From the NCBI GenBank assembly GCA_018894105.1, contig CM032126.1, forward strand, positions 28,308,391 to 28,372,390: 64,000 nt of DNA. Reading direction: 5' to 3'. Below, piece by piece: positions 1 through 11,390 of this stretch. This DNA is from Jacaranda mimosifolia. Its lineage: Eukaryota; Streptophyta; Magnoliopsida; Lamiales; Bignoniaceae. Position numbers and translations under genes: made by a program. Below the pieces are notes generated by a model. It worked only from the letters and a program-made list of their open reading frames with translations. It was not told where the DNA came from and ran no database searches. Numbering within the stretch: position 1 is the stretch's first letter; the number at the start of each line of letters is the position of its first letter.

Positions 1-890
1 ATTATATTTTTAATTTAGATATATTTTAATTATACTTAAATTTTGGAACGGTTATTTAAATTTTAAATTTTAAATTATTTTAATTTCAATATTTCTTAAT
101 ATAATTAAAAATAATAGAATTTAAAATATAATTTAAATTTAGAAATAACTTATCTAGTAGAATATAACTTAAAATTATATTTAAATTTTAATTTGGAAAT
201 AAGCATGTAAAATTCAAAATTTATAATTTCTGAATTAGTTAATTTTTTGTTATTATAATTAAAAATTTAAAAATAGTATTTCCAAATTTATAATAAATAA
301 ATTTAAAATTTAAAATTCAAACTTATAAATTTAAAAATAACAAAAAATTAAAAAGTTTAATTTTAATTTATAACAAAATATTATATATTATAAAATTTAA
401 AATTTATTTTCAAATTAACTAATTTTCTAAAATAACAAAAAATTTAACAAGTTAATAACTAAATAAATCTCCAAACATGAAAAATTGTTAAATATTTATA
501 ATATTATTAAATCTCTAATTTATAGTATTTAAAAAATTGAATATTTATTTTGTGTAACTTGGAACATTTTAAATTTAAATTTCTAAATATTAATTGAAAA
601 TTTTGTAAAATAATTTTACTAAATACATTAATTAATATCATTTTACAAAGATTAAAAATTAATTCAAAATAAAATTTAAATTGAAAATTATTTTTAACTT
701 TAAAATTTAAATTAAAAATTATTTTTAATTTTGTTATTTCTAAATATAATTGAAAATTAATATAGCTTAAAATATATTTAAATTTTAAGTATAATTTAAA
801 TTTAGAAATAACTTGTTTAATAAAACATAATTTAAAATATATATTATTTGTTAAATATTAAATTTTAATTTGAAAATAAGCTTTAAAAAA
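1..890. repeat. Extremely AT-rich non-coding block with a direct repeat
   Basis: The block is almost entirely A and T, with endless variants of AAATTTAAATTTTAAAT and no convincing reading frame. A segment near 121-215 recurs in the same orientation near 787-895. Both copies share TTTAAATTTAGAAATAACTT and then AAATTTTAATTTG with AAATAAGC, and they lie about 665 bases apart. This could be the inside of an eroded DNA transposon or a scaffold-attachment-like AT tract. No terminal repeat or target duplication is visible. Confidence 0.5.
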
Positions 891-1447
891 TGTTTAAAAT
901 ATAAATATGAACAGTGCCCGAGAAAATCGCACTTTTGGTCTCATAACTTAGGCCTCGTCAATTTTCCCTCCAAAATCCACCTATTAACGGCCACGTGTAC
1001 AACACATGCGTTTCCCGTTAAGTGTTTCACGGAAGGGGGAGGCAAGACCAAATGTGAGAAAAAATTTAAAATATGAGACTCAATATTATAATTAAGAAAT
1101 GAATATGACTCAATTGAAAATGACCTTAAGTTATGGAACCAGAAGTACGATTTTTCCTATATATATGTAACCAACTCTTAATTAAAGCACTCACTTTCTG
1201 GTTGAATAGTTGTTTTCTTGTATGTTCTATTTGTATGCTAAGTGTTACAAATCTACATCTTACTTTATCTTACGTGGATAGATTTTTTCCATTAAGTGTA
1301 ATACCCTTAGTTCCCTAAACTAGTTTATTGCATTCACATACTTTCTTTTTAAGATTATCAGGGAAGGACCAAGCCATTTTATCTGGTGCTATGACAAATC
1401 GGTTTGGGGAAAATTTTGATTGCAACAGTAGTCTTCACTAGTTTCCA
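891..1447. other. Intergenic, no gene seen
   Basis: A less AT-rich patch at about 905-1060 stands out against its surroundings. It includes CCACGTGT, which contains a CACGTG G-box core, and reads like a fragment of a dispersed non-coding repeat. The remainder is upstream DNA of the AP2/B3 pseudogene. The reading frames in this stretch are short and resemble no family I know. Confidence 0.35.
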
Positions 1448-2078
1448 ATGAAGAATCCAACACACAATGACGAGTCCTCAACTTCAAAATTTAGAGGTGT
1501 GGTGAGTGGATTGAATGGACAGTGGGGTGCACAAATATACATAAACCATCAGCACATTTGGCTTGGGACTTTCAAATCAGAGATGGAAGCTGGAATGCTA
1601 TATGATAGTGCAATGGTTAAGCTTCACAATGGAAGCTTGCACAGAAATTTCCCGTGGACTGAACTTACTTATCGTGAACAAAATTTCCATGCAGAATCAG
1701 TTCAATATAGAAACAATCTCAGCATGATTAAGGATGGCTCATATGCTGCCAAGTTTTCTAATTTTCTGAGAGCTAAAGCCCAGCAAGTCCACCATCCCAA
1801 AGCTTTGCATGATAACCTAGGCACTAAATTGCAACAACTTTTCCAGAAAGAGCTCACACATTGTGATGTTGGTAAACTTAACCGGCTCGTCATTCCGAAA
1901 AAGGATACTTTGAAGTACTTTCCTGTGATTCCTGGTCTTGGCAAGCATAATCGAGGTGGTATGAAGGATCTAGATCTAATAATTTTTTATCGTTCAATGA
2001 AGTAGCGGGAGTTTCGGTATTGCTATTGGGGTAGTAGTCAAAGTTTTGTGTTCACAAAGGGTTGGAAAGGTTTGTTAA
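1448..2078 (+). pseudogene. RAV-like AP2/B3 transcription factor, broken
   Basis: The 185-codon frame begins at ATG 1448. An AP2 DNA-binding domain spans about residues 14-65, with KFRGVV, WGAQIY and WLGTF. The start of a B3 domain, LFQKELTHCDVGKLNRLVIP, lies near residue 130. The spacing and linker resemble the RAV-related subgroup typified by Arabidopsis At1g50680/At1g51120; this is a from-memory family assignment. These are nuclear DNA-binding regulators. The frame stops at TAG 2003-2005, yet B3 coding continues in the same frame to about 2065 (EFRYCYWGSSQSFVFTKGW), so the stop is premature, probably CAG to TAG. The conserved Trp of the next motif is Arg (CGG). A one-base slip near 2069 shifts the frame, and a TRIM begins at 2079. 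The rest of B3 is not found beyond the insertion. An intact gene would be over 300 codons. Confidence 0.85.
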
Positions 2079-2638
2079 TGTTAAAGAATGGACTTTGGAT
2101 CTAACTCATCCCAAAAGCTAGCTCTAGAGGTGAGGATTGTCCAAAATCATATATAGAGACCATAACTTATTTATTTCACCAATGTGGGACACTAACACAC
2201 CCGCGCATGCCTAGGAATGAACATCTGGAGCATAGAATGACATAAAATGGGTGGCCTAACAACACTAGGTAATCCAACAGTGGGAATAAGTGGCTCTGAT
2301 ACCATGTTAAATAATGGACTTTGGACTTAACTCACTCCAAAAGCTAGCTCTAGAGGTGAGGATTGTCCAAAATCATATATAGAGACCATAACTTATTTAT
2401 TTCACCAATGTGGGACACTAACACACCCGCGCATGCCTAGGAATGAACATCTGGAGCATAGAATGACATAAAATGGGTGGCCTAACAACACTGGGTAATC
2501 CAACAGTGGGAATAAGTGGCTCTGATACCATGTTAAATAATGGACTTTGGATTTAACTCACTCCAAAAGCTAGCTCTAGAGGTAAGGATTGTCCAAAATC
2601 ATATATATAGATCACAATTTATTTATTTCACCGATGTC
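2079..2638 (-). mobile_element. TRIM (miniature LTR retrotransposon) with three LTRs
   Basis: Three copies of a 119-bp LTR lie at exactly 226-bp spacing: 2079-2197, 2305-2423 and 2531-2638 (the last truncated). Each starts TGTTAA; the two complete copies end CTAACA, giving TGTTA/TAACA termini. On the minus strand each LTR end is followed immediately by TGGTATCAGAGCC (plus positions about 2291-2304 and 2517-2530), the primer-binding site for initiator tRNA-Met. The 107-bp internal region has no coding capacity. Short LTRs, a PBS and no ORF define a TRIM, which depends on the proteins of autonomous retrotransposons. The LTR-internal-LTR-internal-LTR order suggests unequal recombination between elements. 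It lies in the B3 coding sequence of the RAV-like pseudogene. The outer LTR is cut, so a target duplication cannot be tested. Confidence 0.85.
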
Positions 2639-4615
2639 TTGAAGTCACATGTAGTGCTAGGATCCAATTATCAAAGCATAAAAACGCCAAAATAACTAGG
2701 CTACATATGAAGCCAAGGATTCAAAAATCAGCATTTTCAATTTTATTCATTTCTACAATAACTCCATCTTTTTTCCCTTTGATCTATAATAGAAAAAGGA
2801 AAAATGACAGAAAATTAGAGAAAATATAAGAAATTTGTACTTGTGCAAAATAATAACTTCAAACGATCATAACTCTCTCATTTAAAAATTCTAAATATCC
2901 AAAGAATTGTAATAGAAAGAAGAAAGTTTGCCATAATTTGAAGAAGAGTTTGAGATTAAAGAAAAAAGATATCACTAGAAAAATAAGTAAAATTCAACTA
3001 TAGCTTTCCTTTTACTATTCAATATTTATTAATTTGGCTTATAATAGGCGTTACAAAAATTGCAAGAAAATTTCAAACTATCCTTACTTATAAAATTGTA
3101 TAGATGGTGCTGGAAAATTAGCAAAGGAAAGCAAATGAGGAGAAGAACAAATAAAGTAAATGAGGTGAAGAGGGAAGAGAAGATAAAAAGAAAACAAAAG
3201 GAAGACAAACAGAAGTATGAATGAAAGAAAAAGGAAACAATGGGAGAGAAAACCACAATTCAAGGTGCACAATTGATTCAAGGCTTGCGACTAGGGCTGA
3301 GCAACAGCACCTAGCACATCCTTGCTACACCTTCAACCTAAGCGCACACCTCAAGAGCCTTTAACAACAAATAGCTAGACCAGAGCAAGTTACATGTTGA
3401 AGCTTCATATGGTTCACTACATAACAGAAATAATACTGCAGATACAGTTACAAATACATCAAACATACAAGATACACATTTGTATACGTAATGTGCAGAG
3501 TGTACAACAGACCCAACATTTCACAACTCTACTGTAACTTTCCACAACTACACCCATCAGAAAATAAAGTTGAGATAGAAGAATTTAACAGGTTATGCAA
3601 TTTGGCATACAATACAAAATACGACATGGAACTCAATCAAACACTTTATATTAATTATAATGCTTTCTCTTCTTCAAAAGGTTAAATCTTGGAACAGGGA
3701 TTTGTCAGTTTTTGGAAATTCTAGCTAAAATTCACAAAGTTAAGAATTAGGTAAGTCAGAGAGGATTTTCCATCAATTTAGGGGCAACGGACACTGGTCT
3801 ACACCCTGCCAAACATAACATGAAAAAGAAAAATACAAGACGCAAGTAATTAATTGATTCTTTTTGCTAATATAATGTGAAATATTAGCTTCTAACTAAT
3901 TAAATCCTGTTTTGTCTTTCATATAATTCTTATGCGAGGGGATATCCTCCAATAGAAAATAGATAAACAAATGGAGATCCAATACTGAAAAACATAGAAA
4001 AATCTGTATGAAGGGAACAAGGAATCAAGCAGCACGACAGACAAGAACAAGTTTCTAGAGTTTCCTGTCTGTCGCTCTTCATAAATAAGGTCCATAACCT
4101 AGTCATGGTTAAACATATAAATGAAATTTAGAAAGATCTAGCATAAGGGGAAGCTTCTATAGATTTATTTATACTAAAATACTACCTGAGATTCCTTCCT
4201 TGTCAAATATGAGCTAACATTCAAAGACATCCAACAAAACTCAGCCCTAGGTCATATTGATTCTTGTTTCTTCAAGGGCTTTAGATCCTACAACCATGCA
4301 TACACAGAAGGGTTCAGCAATTGTGGAATAATCCTATTGGGTCATGACTGCAGAAAGAGATCACATGCGGGACATAATAAAAAGAGACAAGGTCAATAAA
4401 CAAATATAATACTTCTTTTTATATATTTCAGGATAGAATACATACTTGCACCAAGTGTTCATTTCCCTTTTATGTAATATCATTAGGAGACATATCCACG
4501 GAGATTGATTGAAGTCTCATTAATTTGTCACCGCCTCATGGGAACTAAGAGTAAAGTCATGGTAAAGGTTTCAGTGATCTTTGCTTAAGTAACTTTTGAG
4601 CAAATTATAAAGTAA
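2639..4615. other. Intergenic, no gene seen
   Basis: AT-rich sequence with purine-rich runs around 3100-3240. Small frames occur on both strands, but they are low-complexity (Phe/Ser/Leu-rich on the minus strand) and show no domain. I see no RNA gene or element boundary here. Confidence 0.4.
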
Positions 4616-4623
4616 TATCCATC

Positions 4624-5699
4624 TAGGCATGTAAATGGGTAGGGTATTACCCGACCCAAACCCAAAATGTCATACTCATACCCATACTTGTACCCATACT
4701 TATTAGAGATAATGTAATGGGTATGGGTAGGGTCTATACCCATAAAATACCCATGTACCCATACCCATAACTTACCTATTACTTTATATTTAAATTTAAT
4801 TTATGAAACTAAAAATTGTTTATACCAAAATCAAATTTATATTAATGATAAACTTTTTTTATATAAAAATTATAAATATGTGAATAAACGGTAACAATTA
4901 AATAATTTTTTTCATTAAAAATTAAACTAAATTAATAAAGTTAATAAATTGATATAGCAATTTTTTTTTTGAAAAAAATTGGAATAGCAACAGTTGAACG
5001 TTTTTTATTAATAAAATTAATAGTGGAATAAATTTTTTACAAAAATAATTAATAAAATTAATTTTGCTAATGAATAAAGTTTATTAATATAGAAATTAAC
5101 TGTTTTTATAAAATTAAATATAGAAATTTTTTTTGCTTCTAAACAGTTTTTATTAACTATTTTTTTAATAAGCTTTATGGTTTTTAATAAACTGTTTTTA
5201 TTAACTGTTTTTTTTAATAAACTGTTTTTATTAACTGTTTTTTTAATAAACTGGTTTTATTAACTTTTTTTTTTAATAAACTGTTTTTATTACTGTTTTT
5301 TTTAATAAACTGTTTTAATAAAACTAATTTTAAACTGTATGTTTTTTTAATTAGCAAAAAGTTTAACTATTATATTAATAAAATAGTTAATTTAATTAGC
5401 AAAAAGTTTAAAATTAATTAATTTAAATTTAATGATTAAATTAAATATAGAAGAAAAATTATTTTTTGTTATCGTATGTCAAATAATATTTTTACTATAT
5501 ATTAAGAAAATTAGTGTATACATTAAAAACATAAGTTCAATAAACTAGACCTAATTGATCTTAGATTAGTTAGGGTAGGGTAGGGTTAGGATCTTATTCT
5601 TTTGGGTATTTTAGGGTAGGGTAAAAATTGAATATTTTTGTTTGGGTATTTTAGGGTATGGGTGTGGGTAGGGTATCACCCTACCCATTTACAGGTCTA
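4624..5699 (+). mobile_element. Non-autonomous hAT-type element, copy 1
   Basis: The element begins TAGGCATGTAAATGGGTAGG and ends CCTACCCATTTACAGGTCTA, which form imperfect terminal inverted repeats. It is flanked by an exact 8-bp duplication, TATCCATC, at 4616-4623 and 5700-5707. An 8-bp target duplication with TAGG...CCTA-type ends is the signature of the hAT superfamily. The 1,076-bp interior is AT-rich and has no transposase frame, so it would need a transposase supplied in trans. Clusters of ACCCATACCC and its complement near both ends look like subterminal repeats. A related element lies inverted at 29917-30963. Confidence 0.85.
5190..5330 (+). repeat. About 31-bp minisatellite inside hAT copy 1
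   Basis: Four to five units of TAATAAACTGTTTTTATTAA followed by CTG and a T run lie head to tail, with small length changes in the T runs. The array is absent from the other family member at 29917-30963, so it probably expanded after insertion. Confidence 0.7.
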
Positions 5700-5707
5700 T
5701 ATCCATC

Positions 5708-7080
5708 TAAACAATTAGCATTAACTTTGAGATAATAGTAATCATATACTCATTAGGAAAGGAGAGACTATTTTTAGAAGCTTTGAATTGAAGTCTTTTT
5801 TTAGTCATCCTAAAAGGGAAATAGCAACTACAAATTTGGGTCAAAACTACTATTACATACTTAGCATCCTTTATCAAATTGTTGGAATTTAATCAACAAT
5901 TTAATGGATATATACTTTCCATATAACATGATGAATGGAACATATAGTGCAACGAATAATTTCAAATATTGAGATTTCAGGAAAGGGGGAAAATACCCAA
6001 ATCCAAATAGGTTGGTGCAATTGAACCATGTCACTGTAGCTCACAAAGTCAAGTGACTCAGGAAACCAAAACTAAATGAAAGCAATAAACAGTGAGACTA
6101 CTGAACCATGGACCCACAAAAGACCATGTTCACTAATCTAACTATTCTAAAGCCTCTTGGGTGCTAAGATGTAGATACAAACATAATAAATATATGGAAT
6201 TAATTATTATCTGCAAAGTTCTCATGAGCAAAAAAAACAATCACATATTGTGACGTCTAAAGGAGAAAGCTAATTGTGCATGCTCTGTGACCTAAAATAG
6301 TTGTTTGAGTCTTTGTCATTAAAATTAATAGACTGCCTAGGATTTAGCCTGAAAACTAGCAAACATGTGTTTCTTTTAGATTATTCCTAAAAATTTTATT
6401 GGGATTTTCAGAAATGAAATATATTTTTAAGGATATCTTAGTATTTTCTCAATAACCTTTTTTCTTAAAGGTATCAATCAGGTTTTATTGATGTTATTGG
6501 CCACCGAAATAACACTGTTTCATGATTTTGCCGTGATATTTCTTCCAAACTAAGACGTTTGTATATAAATGCAAGTTATACTCTCTTCTTCAATTGGAGC
6601 ACTACATAAAGAATGCAAACTACTTCTGCACATGTGCACAAAGATCTCAAGCCTAAACTAAATTTTTAAGGAGGCATTATCTAACAACCTTGTACTGGCG
6701 ACCATGAGTTCAACTTATGAAAGATCCATTGAACTTGGTGGAATGGCAGGAAAAACTTGATTATGGTGTCTAAAGAATTTAGTTTTATATCAATCTTTTC
6801 ATCTTTCGACCATGCAGCGCAAGTTTTTCCTAATAGTTTATTATAAGTTAAAAAAATAACTTAGAAAACACCACAAAGTTATACTCCTGCCCAAAATTAA
6901 GTATCCAATTTGACTCAGAAATTTTAGACGAAGCTTGAAAAAATAAAAGTTTTAAGTGTCTTTACAGTTTTGTTCCTTAAAATGTGTGCTTCAGAAGAAA
7001 TAATATTCTCATGTAGAATTTATAGCAGCAGATAAGGTTCTTTAACAAATTATTATTAAACCTAATAAAATAAGAAGTAC
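5708..7080. other. Intergenic, no gene seen
   Basis: Unique-looking AT-rich sequence without a convincing frame, RNA gene or element terminus. Confidence 0.4.
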
Positions 7081-7090
7081 CGTAAAATTT

Positions 7091-7118
7091 GGGGGGTGGG
7101 GTGAGGTGGGGTGGGGGG
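7091..7118 (+). other. G-run tract with quadruplex potential
   Basis: The tract reads as runs of six, four, two, four and six G separated by T or TGA. Four runs of at least four G with one- to six-base loops fit the usual intramolecular G-quadruplex pattern. It lies just beyond the 3' end of a decayed copia element. Confidence 0.6.
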
Positions 7119-7324
7119 ATATTAGGGATAATTGATTCAGAAAATATTTGGAAGAAAAGCTTGTATTTCTCTATTTGCTTGTTGCGGTAGTTGGTTGGCA
7201 ATATATATATTTGAGAAAGAATGTAATAACGAAAAATCCTACAGTAATGAGATAAGCACAAATGTAACTGATGATAAAGAGATAATATGTATCTGAATAC
7301 AAACAAGAAATAGATATACCAGTG

Positions 7325-7465
7325 GATATGCGTTGATAGCCCCCAAGTTGATGGTGGTTGAAGGTGCACTATCAAGCTGTCCTTTATGCTTCGATGGATA
7401 TGCATCAATACCCCTCAAGTTGGTGGTGTTTGAAGGCGCCCTTTCGACTTGTCCCCAAGGAGCTG
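7325..7465 (-). repeat. Duplicated copia 3' end (PPT region)
   Basis: Two related copies of about 71 bases start at about 7324 and 7395. Both share GGATATGC and a stretch around CCCTCAAGTTGGTGGT or its variant. On the minus strand this reads ACTTGAGGGG followed by a TGAT-type start, as in the polypurine tract and LTR boundary of many plant copia elements. It sits directly after the end of the RNase H coding remnant at 7470. Confidence 0.5.
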
Positions 7466-7469
7466 AAAC

Positions 7470-9700
7470 CACAGCTTAGATAGAGGTTTGGTGAGAACAT
7501 GGGCGAGCTGATCCTTTGTGCTGATAAATCAGATAGACAGCCATTGACGAGCAATTAAGGTGCAAAAAAAAAAAATGCAAGTCTATTTCAATGTGCTTGG
7601 TTCAGGCATGGAAAAACGGGTTGGCAGCAAGCTATGTTGAACTGAGATTGTCAAACTACAAAATGGGAGATGTGGTGCAATATATTAACCTCACACGAGG
7701 GTTTTTAAGTTCTGCAGCAACATCGACAAGAGCTTTATACTCGGCTTCAGTGTTGGAGCGCACAACAGTCTTTTGTTTCTTAAAAGGCCAGGAGATGAGA
7801 TTGCTGCTGAGAAAGAAAGATTACAAAACCACCAATAGATTTTGCGATCGTCCACCGAACCAGCACAATCACAGCAAGTGAAGGCCTTGAGTTGTGTGGA
7901 CAAAGATGGAGAAATGTCTAACTAGCCATTCATTGAGCATTGAGAGTCTTTCCCTCGGAAAGAAAATTCATAAGGTCTCTAAGCGTATCGAATCCAAAAG
8001 GCGAAGGGCCTGCCTAATCAATTGCTTCCATCGCACTCAAAGCAGCACATGTACTCATAATATAAATAATATAAAGATCAGTCAATGTTCACTAAGAAAA
8101 AAGATTGACTTGCCATGCCAAGCCAAGGGGAGGCAATAGTTTGGTCTAAGTAAAATAAGATATGCTTAATCGTAGCCCAATGATCATCAACGGGTGAATA
8201 CATAAATTTCCATACTTCGTTGATGGAGAAAGCAATGTTGGGGCAAGTTATGGTTAAAGACTGGAAAACAATAATAATTTTGGGGAACGTGGTAGGATCA
8301 GCAAAGTAGAAGCTATCATGTTTTGAAAGGGAGGTTGTGGTGGAGCGAGCAGCGTACACGGGCCTAACATTTTTCCATCCTAGAATTACACAATAGTCTT
8401 TGTCTGTCTTAAGGAGACTTCTCAAATTTCCAACAATCTGGAAAATGTAACAGCATAATAGCCTGTGTGTAGTTATATCTATATAAATGTTGTACACTAC
8501 ACCGGGTTTGTAACAAGCAAGTAACAAGCAATATATTGTAACAAGCAAATAAGAACTCCCGTAGAACCCATATTTTCTGCAGTAAAAACATCTCTCTTCT
8601 TACAATTTCTGCATCTATTTTCTTCCCAAAAATCTTTTGCGTTATTCTTAAATCCTTAAAACTCTCACCATACTTCCGCACTCTAAAAACCACAACATAA
8701 GTGACAAGTGTATATATTTATATTGGCTAAGGAATAAACCAATAGAATAACAAACAACAAATAGCTTCTATGCCTATGAAGAAATGTGGAGGACCTAGCT
8801 CCTTCAAAGAAAATTCAATGTGAGAAGAAAAGATGCGGTGGAACAGTTAATTATTGCCAATGAACAAAATATCATTAATATAAATTAGTCTAAATAGAAG
8901 AGTATCTGAAGATGAAAAAAAAAAAAAGGAGTTGTCAGATTGAGAGGACTTGAATTTGTTGGAGACAAGAAAATCAAATAGGTAACAAAACCATGCTTAA
9001 GGAGCTTGCTTAAGGCCATAGAACAATTTGTGTAGCCATAGAGCAAATAGTTAGGCATGTAGGACCGAGAAAGCCGGGTGGCTAGACTATATACACCTCT
9101 TCATCAAACCATCATGGAGAAAACCATTGTTGGCTTCGAGTTGGCGAACATGCCAGCTACAACAAATGGCAAAAGAAAAGAGAAGATGAATGATGATAGG
9201 CTTAATGATAGAGCTAAAAGCTTCAGCATAATCAAGAACTTATTGTTGGTGAAAGCCTTTAGCAATAACCGGAGCCCTGTAGCGTTGGACAGAACCATCA
9301 GATTATGTTTTGATATCATGATATGAAAGGCCAACTCACAACATACATTCATTCATTTTAGGAGAAGTTTGTACGAGAGACCGAGCACCACTGTGCGTGA
9401 CAACCACTAATTCATTTGCCATGGACATGTGCCACTTAGGACTAGATTTAGCTTAGGTAACGCATAAAGGTTTAGTAACTTTGGTGAATGATATTTATAA
9501 GAGGGATGCAATTGGGGCCTGGGGATAGAGAAGATGGGATGACATGTGACATAATCTTATAAGATGCATACAGTGAGAGAAAGCAAGGTTGAGATGAGGT
9601 AGATAAGATGGGTGGAAGGTCAACAAAAGATCAAGGCTTGAGGATTAGTTGGAGAGAGTAGTAGGGATGAACTGGAAAGAATAACACATTGTCAAGGGTT
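7470..9700 (-). pseudogene. Ty1/copia Pol remnant: reverse transcriptase and RNase H
   Basis: Read on the minus strand from 9480 downwards, the usual copia order appears in shifting frames. The RT N-terminus comes first (DGSVQRYRA, then a degenerate AKGFHQQ, 9310-9200). It is followed by RQLEANNGFLHDG-type sequence (about 9140), LFYGLKQAP followed by a stop where Arg-Ala-Trp is expected (about 9020), and the catalytic box as YINDILFIGNN (about 8890, with Asn replacing the first Asp). Next are DPTTFPK...QSLTITCPNIAF and HWATIKHILFYL (8340-8170), and the RNase H core AGSVDDRK and ARSSTEAEYKAL-like sequence (7860-7700). Many stops and frameshifts show it is dead. It is probably the 3' half of the element whose 5' half is at 17820-19640, separated by later insertions. 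Confidence 0.85.
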
Positions 9701-10007
9701 AAAGTGTGTTCACACAAAATTCAATTATCTGCAAAAAATGAATTACAAAACAAGAAAATAATGGACAAATTAAGTTTATATAATTGAAAAAAATTTACAA
9801 TTTGTAAGTAAAAGATCTTCTAATAAAGAATGATTCAAAGGCTTGAAGCTTGTTCTTGGATATGTGGCGTAGTACTTCTTGACCTAATAAAAAAACATTA
9901 CAAAATTTCTTGAAATTGAACATTACCATTAGGATTAAGGGACTTGAGACTTGTGCCTTGAAGAGGTATATGACATTTGCGGTAGCAACACTTCGCCGTG
10001 CAGAAAT
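9701..10007. other. Non-coding, boundary of the nested insertion
   Basis: No frame is visible. Scattered CTTGAAGCTTG-like words show the minisatellite grading in. The exact point where inserted DNA starts cannot be read. Confidence 0.3.
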
Positions 10008-10770
10008 CTTGAAGCTTTGAAGACTAGAGTCTTGAACTTGGAGCTTTAAGGACTAGAGTTTTGGACTTGGAGATTTGGATATTGGGGTCTAAAACTTGAT
10101 TGGAGGCTTAAAGACTGAAGTTTTGGACTTAAAACTTTGAAGTCTAGAGTCTTGGAATTGGAGCTTTTAGAGACTGGAATCTTGGACTTTGAGATCTGAA
10201 GAGTGGGCTTTTGAACTTGGAGCTTTGAATACTAAAGTCTTAGACTTAAAACTTTGAAGACTAGAGTCTTGGAATTGGAGCTTTGAGAGACTGGAATCTT
10301 GGACTTGGAGACTTGAAGAGTAGAATCTTGGATTTAGAAATTCAATGATTGGAGCCTTGGACTTGAAGAGTTTGAAGAATAAAATATTGTACTTGGAGAT
10401 TTGAGGATTGAAGTCGTGGACTTGCAGATTTTAAAACTTGACTCTTGGACTTGAAACTTCAAAAACTTGAGTCTTGAATTTGAAGATTTGAAGATAGGAG
10501 ACCTAGACTTGAAACTTTGAAAATAGGAATTTTTAACTCGAAGCTTTAAAGACTAGAGTCTTGAATTTAAAACTTTGAAGACTAGAGTCTTAGATTTGAT
10601 GATTTGGAAACTTGGGTCTTGGACTTGGAAATTTGAAGAGTTGGGACTAGAACTTTAATATTTGAAGAGTTGAAATTTGGACGTGAAGATATGAAGACTA
10701 AAGTTTGAATATTTTAAGACTAAACTTGAACCTTAAGCTTTGAAGACTGGAGTCATGGACTTGATATGTG
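10008..10770 (+). repeat. 29-bp minisatellite, about 26 degenerate units
   Basis: The consensus unit is CTTGGACTTGGAGCTTTG followed by AAGACTAGAGT (29 bases). Units run head to tail for about 760 bp. Most are exactly 29 or 30 bases, and a few are fused or shortened. A higher-order pattern is visible: a block of about four units (10150-10265) resembles the next (10268-10320), beginning CTTGGAATTGGAGCTTT. A 29-base period is not a multiple of three, and stops occur in all frames, so it is not a protein repeat. A GT-rich stretch with TGTATGTGTGTTTGT follows at 10800-10860. Confidence 0.85.
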
Positions 10771-11390
10771 AGCTTGTGCTTCTCTAAGTGTATATATACT
10801 TCTTTGAGTATGTCCATATGTGTATGTGTGTTTGTACTTGTGTGTCTATGTATGTATGTTTCCACTTGTGTTTGATGAGCATCGATTACCCTTTTATATA
10901 GATGGTTAAGTAAGAAACTCCTAGATGGATTAAACTTCTACTATATTTATCTCTTCGACACGTCCTTCAAAATCATTTTCCAAACTCTAATCTTTCAATC
11001 TTTTTTCTATTGCAATTTCTTAGTTTGTAATGTAGGGTTTTTAGGAAGCTTTGAAAATGGGAGAAAATTAGGGCTTTTCAGTTGTGGGTACTTAGGCATT
11101 TTCAATGAAATGATCTTTATTATCTAAGAGATAATATCAAATATTATTTTGACTTGATTAGTCCATGTATATAGATAGGTCATAGGTAACAACTTGGTTG
11201 GCCTCAAATTCTTTTAGCGGCAAGACTTGATTAGATTAGTTGCAATATTTCACCTTGATATTTGATTTGCATAGAAAATAAATACTAAAGTATTGATTAA
11301 AATTAACTATTTATCTTTTGTAATTAAATTTAATAACGTCCAAGATAAATAAAAAAATTTAAATTAATAACTAGTATATAATTTTACACG
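10771..11390. other. Non-coding, possible LTR remnant
   Basis: The first 100 bases are GT/TATG-rich. The rest resembles decayed retrotransposon LTR or leader DNA, but no boundary pair can be matched. It ends abruptly at 11391, where the gypsy inverted repeat begins. Confidence 0.3.

Noticed and set aside
3029..3281. Phe/Leu/Ser-rich minus-strand frames that look membrane-like
   Set aside because: They arise from a purine-rich GAAAAGGAA-type tract; no start context or domain.
5569..5600. TAGGGTAGGGTAGGG, reminiscent of interstitial telomere repeat
   Set aside because: Plant telomere units are TTTAGGG. This is the subterminal ACCCTACCC motif of the hAT-type element.
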